Source: Nocardioides sp. GY 10127
GTDB taxonomy: Bacteria; Actinomycetota; Actinomycetes; Propionibacteriales; Nocardioidaceae
Assembly: GCF_004919085.1 (NCBI RefSeq)
Contig: NZ_STGL01000005.1
Coordinates: forward strand, 186,001 to 250,000
DNA: 64,000 nt
Direction: 5' to 3'
Shown here in pieces: positions 7,993-16,844 of this stretch. The notes beneath the pieces are model-generated. The model saw nothing but the letters and a program-made list of their open reading frames with translations. It did not search any database and was not told where the DNA came from. Every line of letters begins with the position of its first letter. The stretch's first letter is position 1. A program made the position numbers and the translations under genes.

Positions 7993-9270
7993 TCAGCCGC
8001 GCAGCCGCTCGACGGCGCTCATCCCGTGGTAGACGACGAGCGCCGCGAGCGAGCCCAGCGCGATACCGGTGACGGTGACGGTGTCGCCGCCCAGCGTGAG
8101 GTCGCCGATGCCGATGACCAGCGCCACCGCCGCGGTGAACTGGTTGACCGGCCGGTTGAGGTCGACCCGGTTGTCGACCCAGATCTTGATGCCGACCACG
8201 CCGATGAGGCCGTAGAGCGCGACCGTCACGCCGCCCAGCACGCCGGCCGGGATGGTGTTGACCAGCGCGCCGAACTTCGGCGACAGGCTGAGCACCAGCG
8301 CCACCAGGCCCGCCACCCAGTACGCGGCCGTCGAGTAGACGCGCGTCGCGGCCATGACGCCGATGTTCTCGCCGTAGGTCGTCGTGCCCGAGCCGCCTCC
8401 GGCGCCGGCCAGCGTGGTGGCCAGTCCGTCGGCGAGCAGCGCCCGGCCGGTGCGGGCGTTCACCTCGTCGTCCCCCGTGAGGTGCGCGACGGTGCGCACG
8501 TGCCCGACGTTCTCGGCCACGAGCACGAGCACCACCGGCAGGAACGCGGGGAGGACGCCCCACGACACGACCGGCGTGCCGAAGTCGGGCAGGCCGACCC
8601 AGGCGGCGTCGGCGACGGGCGCGAAGTCCACGACGCCGGCCACGGCCGCCACCACGTAGCCCACGAGGACGCCGAGCAGCACGGCGAGCCGCGAGGCCAG
8701 CCCGCGCAGGCCCACCGCCACGAGCAGCACCGCCGCCAGCGTCACGCCCGCCACCCACGGCGAGACCTCGACGTTCGCGGTGGCGGCGCCCGCCAGGTTG
8801 AGGCCGATGAGCGCGACGATCGAGCCGGTGACGACCGGCGGCATGAGCGCGTCGATCCAGCCGGTGCCGGTCACGAGGACGACGACGCCGACCAGGGCCA
8901 GCAGGACGCCGGTGGCCAGGACGCCGAAGAGGGCGCTGCCCATCGTCCCGGTGGCGGTGGCGGCGGTGATCGGCGCGATGAAGGCGAAGGACGAGCCGAG
9001 GTAGCTCGGCACCCGGTTCCCCGTGATCGCCAGGAACAGCAGCGTGCCGACGCCCGAGAAGAAGAGCGTCGCCGTGGGCGGGAAGCCGGTGAGCACCGGG
9101 ACCAGGAACGTGGCCCCGAACATCGCCACGACGTGCTGGACGCCGAGCCCGATCGTCCGCGGCCAGCTCAGCCGCTCCGTCGGGGCGACCACCGCCCCGT
9201 CCGCGATCGTGCGCCCGTCCCCGTGCACGCTCCAGCCACCGAACCCACCCGCACCGCTTCCGCCAGCCAT
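7993..9270 (-). CDS. NCS2-family uracil/xanthine permease
   Basis: A 425-residue transporter with about 12-14 hydrophobic segments. It matches the UraA/RutG/PyrP nucleobase:cation symporter-2 group: the N-terminal GLGVQHVVAMFGATFLVPVLTGF motif, SSFAFIAPI, and a helix-10-like GENIGVMAATRV segment. That family imports uracil, or xanthine in some branches, with protons. I start at ATG 9270; upstream codons in the same frame run into low-complexity repeats and are unlikely to be translated. No purine or pyrimidine enzyme gene lies next to it, so the exact base is uncertain. Confidence 0.85.
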   Translation of the reverse strand: MAGGSGAGGFGGWSVHGDGRTIADGAVVAPTERLSWPRTIGLGVQHVVAMFGATFLVPVLTGFPPTATLFFSGVGTLLFLAITGNRVPSYLGSSFAFIAPITAATATGTMGSALFGVLATGVLLALVGVVVLVTGTGWIDALMPPVVTGSIVALIGLNLAGAATANVEVSPWVAGVTLAAVLLVAVGLRGLASRLAVLLGVLVGYVVAAVAGVVDFAPVADAAWVGLPDFGTPVVSWGVLPAFLPVVLVLVAENVGHVRTVAHLTGDDEVNARTGRALLADGLATTLAGAGGGSGTTTYGENIGVMAATRVYSTAAYWVAGLVALVLSLSPKFGALVNTIPAGVLGGVTVALYGLIGVVGIKIWVDNRVDLNRPVNQFTAAVALVIGIGDLTLGGDTVTVTGIALGSLAALVVYHGMSAVERLRG

Positions 9271-9310
9271 GCCCCGCATCCTGGTGCACCGCCGTGGCAC
9301 GGGGCCAGCC

Positions 9311-9358
9311 GCCGAGCCGGCCGCCGGGCCGGCCACCGAGCCGGCCACCGAGCTGGCC
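9311..9358. repeat. Four 12-bp tandem units upstream of the NCS2 permease
   Basis: Four consecutive 12-base units related to ACCGAGCCGGCC lie 40-90 bases before the permease start and just before the divergent GNAT gene. The unit length keeps any frame open, which explains spurious long frames here. Confidence 0.75.
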
Positions 9359-9428
9359 ACCGGCCAGCCGCCGGCCAGGCGCCGGAGCCCGCCGCCACGG
9401 CCCGCCGGCCGTGCGGCAGAGTGGCCGG

Positions 9429-10394
9429 GTGACCTCCCCGGTACGCGTGCAGCCCCTCGACCCCGTCCGCGACGCGGCGCTCCTGGACGCCGCGCTGACC
9501 GCCGTCTCGCCCGGAGACCCGCTCGCCTGGATGTACCTCCACTGGCGGCGGGCCGAGGCCACCGGCGGGCTCCCCTGCCGCTGGTTCGTGGCGCTCGACG
9601 ACGACCACGACCAGGCCGGCACCCCCGTCGGCCTGGCGCTGGCGGTCTGCCGGCCCGTCGCCGTGGCCGGGTTCGGCTCCGGACTGGTCTCGGTCACGCC
9701 GTCGCGCCGCAGCGAGGGCGTGGGCACGGCCCTGCGAACAGTCGTCGAGGCCGCGGCCCGTGGCCTCGTCCCGGGGCTGGTCTACGAGTACCGCGAGGGC
9801 GAGGACGACGCGGAGGCCGCCCGCCGCGCGTGGGGGCTGGCGGTCAGCGAGCGGCACCACGAGTCGGTGCTGGACCTGGGCCCGAGCACCCTGGAGCGGC
9901 TGGCCGGCGTCCCCGTGCCCGACGGGGTGCGGCTGGAGCGGATCGACGACCTCGACGCCGTGGCCGCGGACGCGTGGCGGGGCCTGCACGCACGGTTCAC
10001 CGCCCTCTTCGCCGACGCCCCGGACGTGGCGGACGGCGACGCCAACGTCCCCTACGAGGTGTTCCGCGGGCTCCTGACGCAGCCGTGGATGCTGCTGCTC
10101 GCCAGGGACGCGTCGAGCGACGCGCTGCTCGGGCTCACGATGGTCACCGAGCGCCCCGGGGAGGCGGCCGCGGCCAACACCTTCTTCACCGGCACGACGC
10201 CGGCGGCGCGCGGCCGCGGGATCGCGACCGCCGTAAAGGCGCAGCAGGCCGTGCGGATGGCCGCGTACGGGGTCAGGCGGCTCTACACGCAGAACATGGT
10301 CGGCAACGAGCCGATCCTCGCCGCCAACCGGCGACTCGGGTTCGCGCACGCGGTGACCACCTGCGACGTCCCCGTGCCCCTCGACCCGGCCTGA
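9429..10394 (+). CDS. GNAT-family N-acetyltransferase (two GNAT halves)
   Basis: A 321-residue protein that reads as tandem GNAT domains. The first (about 1-150) has SRRSEGVGTALRTVVEAAARG as an acetyl-CoA-binding loop. The second (about 170-320) ends with TPAARGRGIATAVKAQQAVRMAAYG, the canonical R/Q-x-x-G-x-G/A motif, followed by MVGNEPILAANRRLGF. Such duplicated GNAT proteins acetylate small molecules or peptides; the substrate is unknown. GTG 9429 is chosen because the frame further upstream is Pro/Arg-rich repeat sequence. The gene is divergent from the permease and convergent with the GlsB-like gene. Confidence 0.8.
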   Translation: MTSPVRVQPLDPVRDAALLDAALTAVSPGDPLAWMYLHWRRAEATGGLPCRWFVALDDDHDQAGTPVGLALAVCRPVAVAGFGSGLVSVTPSRRSEGVGTALRTVVEAAARGLVPGLVYEYREGEDDAEAARRAWGLAVSERHHESVLDLGPSTLERLAGVPVPDGVRLERIDDLDAVAADAWRGLHARFTALFADAPDVADGDANVPYEVFRGLLTQPWMLLLARDASSDALLGLTMVTERPGEAAAANTFFTGTTPAARGRGIATAVKAQQAVRMAAYGVRRLYTQNMVGNEPILAANRRLGFAHAVTTCDVPVPLDPA

Positions 10395-10441
10395 GCGCCC
10401 TCGCGCCGCCCGACGCGATCAGGGCTCAGCGCAGAGGCGGG

Positions 10442-10702
10442 TCAGGACGCGCGGCGCTGCTGGATCTGCTGCCAGACGAGGCTCACGAGGACGGCGCCGG
10501 CGATCGAGCCGATGAGGCCGGTGGGGCGCAGGGCGAGGCCGTCGCCGGCCAGGAGGCTCACGAGCAGCCCGCCCACGAGCGAGCCGAGCAGCCCGACGGC
10601 GACCGCGGTCGGCCACGAGACCTCGCGGAACGGCACCCCCAGTGCCAGCTGCGCGAGCCCGCCCACGAGGACGCCGAAGCAGACGATCGCGATGATCAGC
10701 AC
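10442..10702 (-). CDS. GlsB/YeaQ/YmgE-family small membrane protein
   Basis: An 86-residue, three-helix membrane protein (LIIAIVCFGVLVGGLAQLALG ... AVGLLGSLVGGLLVSLLAG ... GLIGSIAGAVLVSLVWQQI). Glycine-zipper spacing and overall length fit the transglycosylase-associated/GlsB family, which is often stress-induced; molecular function is unclear in the family. GTG 10702 has AGGTGG a few bases upstream and begins exactly at the first helix, which decides this start over a longer frame to 10792. Confidence 0.75.
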   Translation of the reverse strand: MLIIAIVCFGVLVGGLAQLALGVPFREVSWPTAVAVGLLGSLVGGLLVSLLAGDGLALRPTGLIGSIAGAVLVSLVWQQIQQRRAS

Positions 10703-11237
10703 GGTGGAGCCACCTTTGTCTTCCCTGTCGGCAGCGGCACCCACGACGGCACCGCGCCGTGGACGGTAGGTGTCCGCTCCCCCGGCGGCCACCGCGAGGG
10801 GGTGGATTCACCCCCGGCGGGTGAGCGATCGGTCCAGACCAGTGGGGCCCGAAGGAAGCCGCCCACGGCCACCCCCGGAGCCCGGCGAAGACCCTTGCGG
10901 GCTGAAACCCGGGTGCCGACGGACGTCCCGCCGGACCCCGTTCCCCGCCTGGGAGCGTGAAATTCCTGTGCAGATTACCCCGGGGGGTACCAACACCCAG
11001 GGGCCTGCCGATGGGCCGTGCATCCCCCCACGGGTTTCTTCCCACCTCGACGACGCGGACGGGAGTGAAACGGCGGATTCGACAAGTTGCCGTCGGAACC
11101 CACATCCACAGGGCCATCCTGTGACGAAGTCCCCCGTGCACGACGTGCCCCCAGCACGCCCCCACACCGGTCGCGACACCTCCCCCAGAGGACGCGGCTC
11201 GGTCACGACAACCACATCCCACGGACGGAACACCCCA
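10703..11237. other. 535-bp intergenic region, no gene seen
   Basis: Divergent spacer between the GlsB-like gene and the small gene at 11238. It contains a short hairpin at about 10797-10814 (GGGGGTG/CACCCCC), the TACCCC box at 10976 and several C-runs. The open frame through the region has coding quality only from 11238 onward. Confidence 0.5.
10976..10989. promoter_or_regulatory. TACCCC-GG-GGGGTA palindrome, CsoR-like box
   Basis: A perfect palindrome with 6-base arms and a 2-base centre, in the divergent spacer 274 bases from the GlsB-like start and 249 bases from the small-protein start. The shape matches operators known for CsoR/CstR (DUF156) repressors. Together with the box upstream of trxA it is the second such site in the window. 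No regulator gene is nearby. Confidence 0.3.
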
Positions 11238-11432
11238 ATGCTCCACGAACTCTGGGAAGACCCTCTCGCGCCCGAAGACGCCCGCTACTGGGTGTGCCCT
11301 GCTGGACCGGAGGGCGACGAGTGCCGCGCCTCCCTGTCTCCGGGCGCCCAACGCACCATGACCGTGCACGCCACGAACCAGCTCGAGGCGATGTACCAGA
11401 TGTACGACCACCTCAGTCGCCTCGCGAGCTGA
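11238..11432 (+). CDS. Small protein of unknown function (64 residues)
   Basis: This short frame encodes a soluble, slightly acidic protein with two Cys (VCPAG and DECRAS), a Trp pair and an amphipathic C-terminal helix (ATNQLEAMYQMYDHLSRLAS). Residue composition is protein-like, unlike the Arg/Pro-rich sequence upstream in the same frame, which is why I begin at ATG 11238. A GGACGGAAC stretch lies about 10 bases before the start. I do not recognise the family. The two Cys could bind metal or form a disulfide, but that is a guess. Confidence 0.6.
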   Translation: MLHELWEDPLAPEDARYWVCPAGPEGDECRASLSPGAQRTMTVHATNQLEAMYQMYDHLSRLAS

Positions 11433-11444
11433 GCCGCTCCACCC

Positions 11445-12437
11445 TCAGCCGGCGGTCCACCGCAGGCTGCGTCCGTGACCATGGGTCCGGGCGAGCATCC
11501 GGCCGTCCAGGCCGAGCACGAACGTCTGGTGCTCGACTGGGATCTCGGGGCCGGTGCTCGTGACCGAGGGCAGCACGTTCTTCCCCTCGTTGCTGACCCA
11601 GTGGCACGCACCCTCGGCCACCAGGCCGCGCACCATCTCGTCGAAGCGCACCCGGTCGGTGGGCTCGAGGTAGGCCACGACCGCGCTGTGGAAGACCACG
11701 GGCGTGCCGTGCCGGCCCGCCTCGGCGACCAGCGACGGCAGCTCCTCCAGCAGGTCGCCCACCCGCAGGTCGGGCGGGTCCGCCCGCGCCACCTCCACGG
11801 CGTGCCGCAGCCGGGCCCGCCGCTCCTCCTGCTCGGGCCAGACCAGGGTCTCGAGCCAGGCCATCGCGTCCTCGTCCGTGACGTCGAGCGGGTGCAGGTC
11901 GACGCCGGCGCGCCAGGCCACCTCCGGCAGGGCGGACGGGAGGGGCGCGGCGCCCCGCACCCGGCACGGCAGCCGCAGCTCGGCGCCGAGCGCCACCGCG
12001 CCGGCCCCGGTGTCCCAGGCGTAGCCCCAGCGGTCGGGGTACAGGCAGAGCCCGGCCGACGCGCCGACCTCGAGGAGCGCCAGCGGCCCACCGGCCCGCT
12101 CGGCCACCAGCCCGAACGCGGGCAGCAGGGTGGCGAGCCGGCCGACCTCGTTCGTCTGGGTCGCCCGTGCCAGGACGGTCGCGCGGATCGTCCCGTCGTC
12201 GGCGAGCAGCGCCTCGCGCAGCCCCGCGTACGGGCCGGGCGCCGGGACGCCGTGCCAGCGCGCGGCCGCGAGCACGAGGTTCGGCTGCTGCTTGATCCCG
12301 GGCAGCGTCGCCACCCAGGCGCTCACCTCGGGGTCGGCCGCCACCCCCTCGGCCCAGTCGGCCATCGTCGCCGAGTCGGCCCGGGCGTACGAGGCGAAGT
12401 CGAGGTAGGACTCGGCGACCTGCGCGTAGGGCTCCAC
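11445..12437 (-). CDS. DUF2332 family protein
   Basis: A 330-residue cytoplasmic protein. It has the DUF2332 pattern: an N-terminal all-helical part, then PLALLEVGASAGLCLYPDRWGY around residues 130-150 (a methyltransferase-like strand-loop), and VVFHSAVVAYLEPTDRVRF near residue 250. The fold resembles SAM-dependent methyltransferases, but the biochemical role is not established. GTG 12437 (VEPYAQVAESYLDFA) is preferred over a longer frame that runs into Gly/Ala-rich non-conserved sequence. It is convergent with the small gene ending at 11432 and divergent from the PLD-like gene. Confidence 0.82.
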   Translation of the reverse strand: MEPYAQVAESYLDFASYARADSATMADWAEGVAADPEVSAWVATLPGIKQQPNLVLAAARWHGVPAPGPYAGLREALLADDGTIRATVLARATQTNEVGRLATLLPAFGLVAERAGGPLALLEVGASAGLCLYPDRWGYAWDTGAGAVALGAELRLPCRVRGAAPLPSALPEVAWRAGVDLHPLDVTDEDAMAWLETLVWPEQEERRARLRHAVEVARADPPDLRVGDLLEELPSLVAEAGRHGTPVVFHSAVVAYLEPTDRVRFDEMVRGLVAEGACHWVSNEGKNVLPSVTSTGPEIPVEHQTFVLGLDGRMLARTHGHGRSLRWTAG

Positions 12438-12545
12438 CCGCCCGACGCTAGCGCCCGCGGCCGCGGGCGCGACGCCACAGCGGGGGTGTCCACGTCTCAC
12501 CCCTGCGGGCGGTCACCGACACCCCCGGGGGTGAAGGATGGGCCG

Positions 12546-14321
12546 GTGATCGACGACTGGCTGCTGACCTCGACCGAGCGGGGCAACCCGCACACGAGGA
12601 TCGACGGCCACCGCAGCGGCGGCGCGGCCTGGGCCACCGGCAGCGCGGTCCGCCCGATCGTCCACGGCCACCCCTACCTCGCCGAGCTCCACGCCCGGGT
12701 CAGCGCCCTGGGCGAGGGCGACCGCCTCTACTTCACCGACTGGCGCGGCGACCCCGACGAGCAGCTCACCGACGACCCCGGCAGCACCCTCACCGACGTC
12801 CTCGTCGCCGCCCTGGGCCGGGGCGTGGACGTCCGCGGCCTGCTCTGGCGCTCCCACTGGTCGCGCCTGGGCTACTCCGCCGAGGGCCACCTCCGCCTCG
12901 GCGAGGCGATCGGCGAGGCGGGCGGCGAGTGCCTGCGCGACATGCGGGTGCGGGCCCGCGGCAGCCACCACCAGAAGCTCGTCGTCCTGCGGCACCGCGA
13001 CGCCCCCGAGCGCGACGTCGCCTACGTCGGCGGCATCGACCTGTGCCACAGCCGCCGCGACGACGCCCGGCACCTCGGCGACCACCAGGCCGAGACCCGG
13101 CTCGCCTCGGCCTACGGCTCGACGCCCGCCTGGCACGACGTGCAGGTCGCCGTCACCGGACCCGCCGTGCTGGACGTCGAGACCACCTTCCGCGAGCGGT
13201 GGGAGGACTCGCTCCCCCTCACCGTCAACCCGGGCCGCTGGCTCTCCAGCAGGCTCCAGCGCGAGCAGCTCGAGCCCAGCCCCCTCGGCGCGCAGTGGCC
13301 GGCCCCGCCCTCGCCGGACGGCGCCCACGACGCCGTCCAGGTGCTCCGCACGTACCCCTCGATCCGGCCCCGCGGCTTCGACTTCGCCCCGGACGGCGAG
13401 CGCTCGGTGCGCGCCGGCAACCTCAAGTCGCTCGGGCGGGCCCGCCGGCTCGTCTACGTCGAGGACCAGTACCTGTGGTCGGAGGAGGTGGGCGAGCACT
13501 ACGCCCGCGCGCTGCGCGAGAATCCCGACCTGCGCTGCGTCTTCGTGCTGCCGCTGGTCCCCGACGAGGAGGACCCGCTGCACCGCGTCCCGCAGCTCTA
13601 CGGACGCAGCCTGGCCATGCGCCGCATCCTCGAGGCCGGCGGTGACCGGGTGGCCGTCTTCGGGCTCAGCAACGAGCACGGCCTGCCCGTCTACGTCCAC
13701 GCCAAGACCTGCATCGTCGACGGACGCTGGGCCTCCGTCGGCTCCGACAACCTCAACCGGCGGTCCTGGACGCACGACTCCGAGGTCGCCTGCGCCGTCC
13801 TCGACGAGCGGGACGGACCCGAGGGACCCGACGGGCCCGCGCCCGCCGACGCCTTCCCCCGCGTCCTGCTGCGCACGCTGGCCGCCGAGCACCTCGGGTG
13901 CGAGCCCGAGGCCGTCCCGGAGGACCCCCACGCGCTCTTCGACGCGATGGTGGCGTGCGCCGACGCCCTCGACGAGTGGTTCGCGGGCGGGGTGGCCGAC
14001 CCGGCTCCCGACCCCGAGTCCGGGGTGCGGGGGCGCGTGGTCCGCCGCGTCGTCGGCGCGCGGCCGCACGTGCGCGACCAGCTCGCCGCCCGGGTGCCCG
14101 CCCGGCTCGCCACCTCGTGGCAGCGGCAGGCCCGGCTGCGGGCGGACGCCGAGGCGCACGGGACGATCGGTCGGGCCGGCGCGGCCGCCACCCGGCCCCC
14201 CGGCCGGCTGCGGCGGCTCGCCCCGCCCGTCCTCACGCCCGCGCAGGAGCGCTGGGCCAAGCCGCTCTACGAGCTCGTGTTCGACCCCGACGGGCGCCCG
14301 CCCGGGCTGGGCGCCGACTGA
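12546..14321 (+). CDS. Phospholipase D-like protein
   Basis: A 591-residue protein with two HKD half-sites. The first is HHQKLVVL near residue 140, followed by YVGGIDLCHSRRDD. The second is VHAKTCIVDGRW near residue 390, followed by GSDNLNRRSW. This is the arrangement of bacterial PLD/cardiolipin synthase-type phosphodiesterases, which act on phospholipids or nucleic acid backbones through a covalent phosphohistidine. No clear signal peptide is present. GTG 12546 begins at the conserved VIDDWLLTSTERGNPHTRI segment; the much longer upstream frame lies opposite a real gene. Its 3' end overlaps the convergent AraC gene by 55 bases. Confidence 0.87.
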   Translation: MIDDWLLTSTERGNPHTRIDGHRSGGAAWATGSAVRPIVHGHPYLAELHARVSALGEGDRLYFTDWRGDPDEQLTDDPGSTLTDVLVAALGRGVDVRGLLWRSHWSRLGYSAEGHLRLGEAIGEAGGECLRDMRVRARGSHHQKLVVLRHRDAPERDVAYVGGIDLCHSRRDDARHLGDHQAETRLASAYGSTPAWHDVQVAVTGPAVLDVETTFRERWEDSLPLTVNPGRWLSSRLQREQLEPSPLGAQWPAPPSPDGAHDAVQVLRTYPSIRPRGFDFAPDGERSVRAGNLKSLGRARRLVYVEDQYLWSEEVGEHYARALRENPDLRCVFVLPLVPDEEDPLHRVPQLYGRSLAMRRILEAGGDRVAVFGLSNEHGLPVYVHAKTCIVDGRWASVGSDNLNRRSWTHDSEVACAVLDERDGPEGPDGPAPADAFPRVLLRTLAAEHLGCEPEAVPEDPHALFDAMVACADALDEWFAGGVADPAPDPESGVRGRVVRRVVGARPHVRDQLAARVPARLATSWQRQARLRADAEAHGTIGRAGAAATRPPGRLRRLAPPVLTPAQERWAKPLYELVFDPDGRPPGLGAD

Positions 14322-15310
14322 CGCCGGGCGGCCCGGTACTCCGACGGGCTGGCGCCGTAGCGACGCCGGAACCGCTGGCTGAGCAGGGACGCGTCCCCCA
14401 CCCCCCAGCGGGCGCCGAGCTCGGAGATCGAGAACCGATCCATCCCCGGGTCGTCGAGGTCGCGCCGCACCCGCTCCAGCCGCGCGGCGCGGATGTAGCC
14501 CGCCACCGTCTCCGGCTCGTCCTCGAAGAGCCGGTGGAGGTAGCGCAGGGAGACGTGGTGGGCCGCGGCCACCACCGGCGGCGCGAGCGCGGGGTCGTCC
14601 AGGTGCGCGTCGATGTAGGCCTGCACCCGCTCGAGCAGCCCCACGCCGGGTCCGGGGGTGCTGCGCAGCGCGACCACCAGCGCGGTGACCAGGCCGGCCA
14701 GCCCGACCCCGAGGGCGGAGCCGCGCAGCGTCTCCTCCGGTACCTCGCCCGAGAAGATCGAGCGGACGACGTCGACGACGTTGCGCTGCAGCGGCCCCCC
14801 GCCGGTGCGCGGGACGGCGGCCAGGTCGATGAGGGCCCGGGTGGGCAGGGCGACGTCGCGCCGCGGCACGTGCAGCGCGAACGAGCGGCTGCCGGGCCCG
14901 AACTCCGCCGTCACCCGGTGCAGCGGCTCGAGGACGGTGAGGTCGCCGGGCCCCAGCACGGCCGTGCGGCCGAGCTGGGAGACCGTGACCGTGCCGAGGT
15001 CGCCGATGACGAACAGGGCCCGCTCGTCGTCGGCCGCCGCGACCGTCTCGTCGGTGCGCCGGAAGGTGGCCGGCCCGAGCCGCACCTCCGAGAGGCGCAC
15101 GGGGCCCAGGTCGACCACCCGCAGCGTCGACTCCCACTCCTCGACCGGGACCGACAGCTCCAGGTCGCCGAAGTTGAGGCTCATCAGGTCGGTCCACCGC
15201 CGCACCCGCTCGGAGGCCGGCCACTCGCGCGCGTCGAAGACGGTGACGACCCCGGCGTCCGGCCGGCGCGGCGGCTCGCCCGTGGGGACGCCGCTCGAGG
15301 ACCCGCTCAT
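14267..15310 (-). CDS. AraC-family transcriptional regulator
   Basis: A 347-residue regulator. The N-terminal 220 residues fit the AraC-binding-like (FeaR-type) ligand domain. The C-terminal 110 residues carry the double HTH (AAHHVSLRYLHRLFEDEPETVAGYIRAARLERVRRDL, then ISELGARWGVGDASLLSQRFRRRYGASPSEYR). FeaR-type regulators often activate aldehyde dehydrogenase or amine oxidase genes. Here the aldehyde dehydrogenase gene lies immediately upstream in the same orientation, 37 bases away, so this gene may be the last gene of that unit and its activator. The 3' end overlaps the PLD-like gene tail-to-tail. Confidence 0.85.
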   Translation of the reverse strand: MSGSSSGVPTGEPPRRPDAGVVTVFDAREWPASERVRRWTDLMSLNFGDLELSVPVEEWESTLRVVDLGPVRLSEVRLGPATFRRTDETVAAADDERALFVIGDLGTVTVSQLGRTAVLGPGDLTVLEPLHRVTAEFGPGSRSFALHVPRRDVALPTRALIDLAAVPRTGGGPLQRNVVDVVRSIFSGEVPEETLRGSALGVGLAGLVTALVVALRSTPGPGVGLLERVQAYIDAHLDDPALAPPVVAAAHHVSLRYLHRLFEDEPETVAGYIRAARLERVRRDLDDPGMDRFSISELGARWGVGDASLLSQRFRRRYGASPSEYRAARRQSAPSPGGRPSGSNTSS

Positions 15311-15347
15311 CGCCGCAGGCTAGCCGTCGCCGCCCCGGCGCGGGAGG

Positions 15348-16844
15348 TCAGAACGGGTACCGGGCGATGCTGCCCTGCACGGTGATCCACTGCGTCTCCG
15401 TGAAGGCCTCGATGTTCGCCTCGTGCCCGCCGAACCGCGAGCCGGTGCCCGAGGCCCCGGTGCCGCCGAACGGGGCGTGCGCCTCGTCGTCCACCGTCTG
15501 GTCGTTCACGTGGACGATGCCCGACTCGAACCGCTCGGCCAGCTCGAACCCGCGGTAGGCGTCACCGGTGAGGATGCCCAGCGAGAGGCCGTACTCACTG
15601 CTGTTGACCAGGTCGGTGAGCTCGTCGAGGTCGGAGAACGGGACCACGGGCGCCACCGGCCCGAAGACCTCCTCGCGGAACGCCGGGTGCTCCGGGCGGA
15701 CGCCGGAGAGCACGGTCGCGGCGTAGAAGAGACCGTCGTGCGTGCCGCCGGCCTCGAGCCGCGCGCCCGCCGCCACCGTGGCCTGCACGAGGGCGTCGAC
15801 CTTGGAGAGCTGGCCCGAGTCGATGATCGGGCCGAGCGGCGCGCCGGAGGCCGGGTCGCCCGCGGGCAGGTTCCGCGCCTTCTCCGCCAGGGCGGCCACG
15901 TAGGCGTCGTGGACGCGCTCGTGGACCAGGTGCCGACCGGTCGTCATGCAGATCTGGCCCTGGTGCAGGAAGGAGCCCCAGGCGCCGGCGGAGGCGGCCG
16001 CGGCGACGTCCACGTCGTCCAGGACGACGAGGGCGTTGTTGCCCCCGAGCTCCAGGTGCGCCCGCTTGAGCAGCTCGCCGGCGCGGCGGCCGATCGCGCG
16101 GCCGGCCGCGGTGGACCCGGTGAAGGAGAGCACGGGGACCTGCGGGTGGTCGACGAGGGCCGCGCCCACGTCGGCCCCGCCGGGCAGGACGCTGAACAGG
16201 CCGGCGGGCAGGCCGGCCTCCTCGAGGACGGCCGCGAAGAACAGCCCGCCGGAGACGGTGGTGCGCGGGTCGGGCTTGTGGACCACCGCGTTGCCCAGCG
16301 CCAGGGCCGGCGCGATGGAGCGGGCGGAGAGGATGGCGGGGAAGTTGAACGGCGAGATGACGCCGACCACCCCGACCGGACGCCGGCGGGCCATGCTGAG
16401 CCGCGGCCGGTCGGTCTGGAGGAGCTGTCCGTACGGCATCATCGCGGTCGCCGCGGCCTGGTGGAACTCGGCCGCGACGAGGCCCGCCTCGAAGCCGGCC
16501 TTGCCGAGGGCGGAGCCCGCCTCGCTCGCCAGCCACTCGGCCAGCAGGGACTGGTGCTGCTCCAGCAGGAGCCCGGCCCGGCGCAGCACGGCGGCCCGCT
16601 CCTGCGCCGGCGTCCGGGCCCACGTGCGCTGGGCCTCGACGGCCCGCTCGACGGCGCGGTCGAGGTCGTCGGGGGAGGCGGTCGCGTAGCGGCCGAGCGT
16701 GGCGCCGGTCGAGGGCGAGACGATGTCGGCGACCTCGGTGCCCTGGCGCCAGCCGTCCGCGTAGAAGCGGCCGTCCCAGGTGGTCTGGTCGAAGAAGGTG
16801 GCGCCGGTGCTGTGCTCGGTGGTGTGGTCGGTGGTGGCGGTCAT
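15348..16844 (-). CDS. Aldehyde dehydrogenase (benzaldehyde dehydrogenase-like)
   Basis: A 498-residue NAD(P)-dependent aldehyde dehydrogenase. All key residues are visible: N167 in SPFNFPA, E265 in LELGG and the nucleophile C299 in GQICM. The sequence resembles the XylC/benzaldehyde dehydrogenase group. It oxidises an aldehyde to the acid. ATG 16844 follows AAGGGA and overlaps the oxygenase stop by four bases (ATGA), so the two are translationally coupled. Context suggests it finishes an oxidation started by the MpaB-type oxygenase and the SDR enzyme. The substrate is unknown. Confidence 0.88.
   Translation of the reverse strand: MTATTDHTTEHSTGATFFDQTTWDGRFYADGWRQGTEVADIVSPSTGATLGRYATASPDDLDRAVERAVEAQRTWARTPAQERAAVLRRAGLLLEQHQSLLAEWLASEAGSALGKAGFEAGLVAAEFHQAAATAMMPYGQLLQTDRPRLSMARRRPVGVVGVISPFNFPAILSARSIAPALALGNAVVHKPDPRTTVSGGLFFAAVLEEAGLPAGLFSVLPGGADVGAALVDHPQVPVLSFTGSTAAGRAIGRRAGELLKRAHLELGGNNALVVLDDVDVAAAASAGAWGSFLHQGQICMTTGRHLVHERVHDAYVAALAEKARNLPAGDPASGAPLGPIIDSGQLSKVDALVQATVAAGARLEAGGTHDGLFYAATVLSGVRPEHPAFREEVFGPVAPVVPFSDLDELTDLVNSSEYGLSLGILTGDAYRGFELAERFESGIVHVNDQTVDDEAHAPFGGTGASGTGSRFGGHEANIEAFTETQWITVQGSIARYPF

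Noticed and set aside
11475-12545. Very long frame that extends the PLD-like gene upstream to 11475
   Set aside because: It lies opposite the DUF2332 gene, is His/Gln/Arg-rich in the way of a GC-shadow frame, and the conserved PLD-like protein begins at GTG 12546.
12513-15224. 900-residue frame opposite the PLD-like gene
   Set aside because: Shadow of the plus-strand gene in GC-rich DNA; Arg/Pro/Gly-rich with no recognisable domain.
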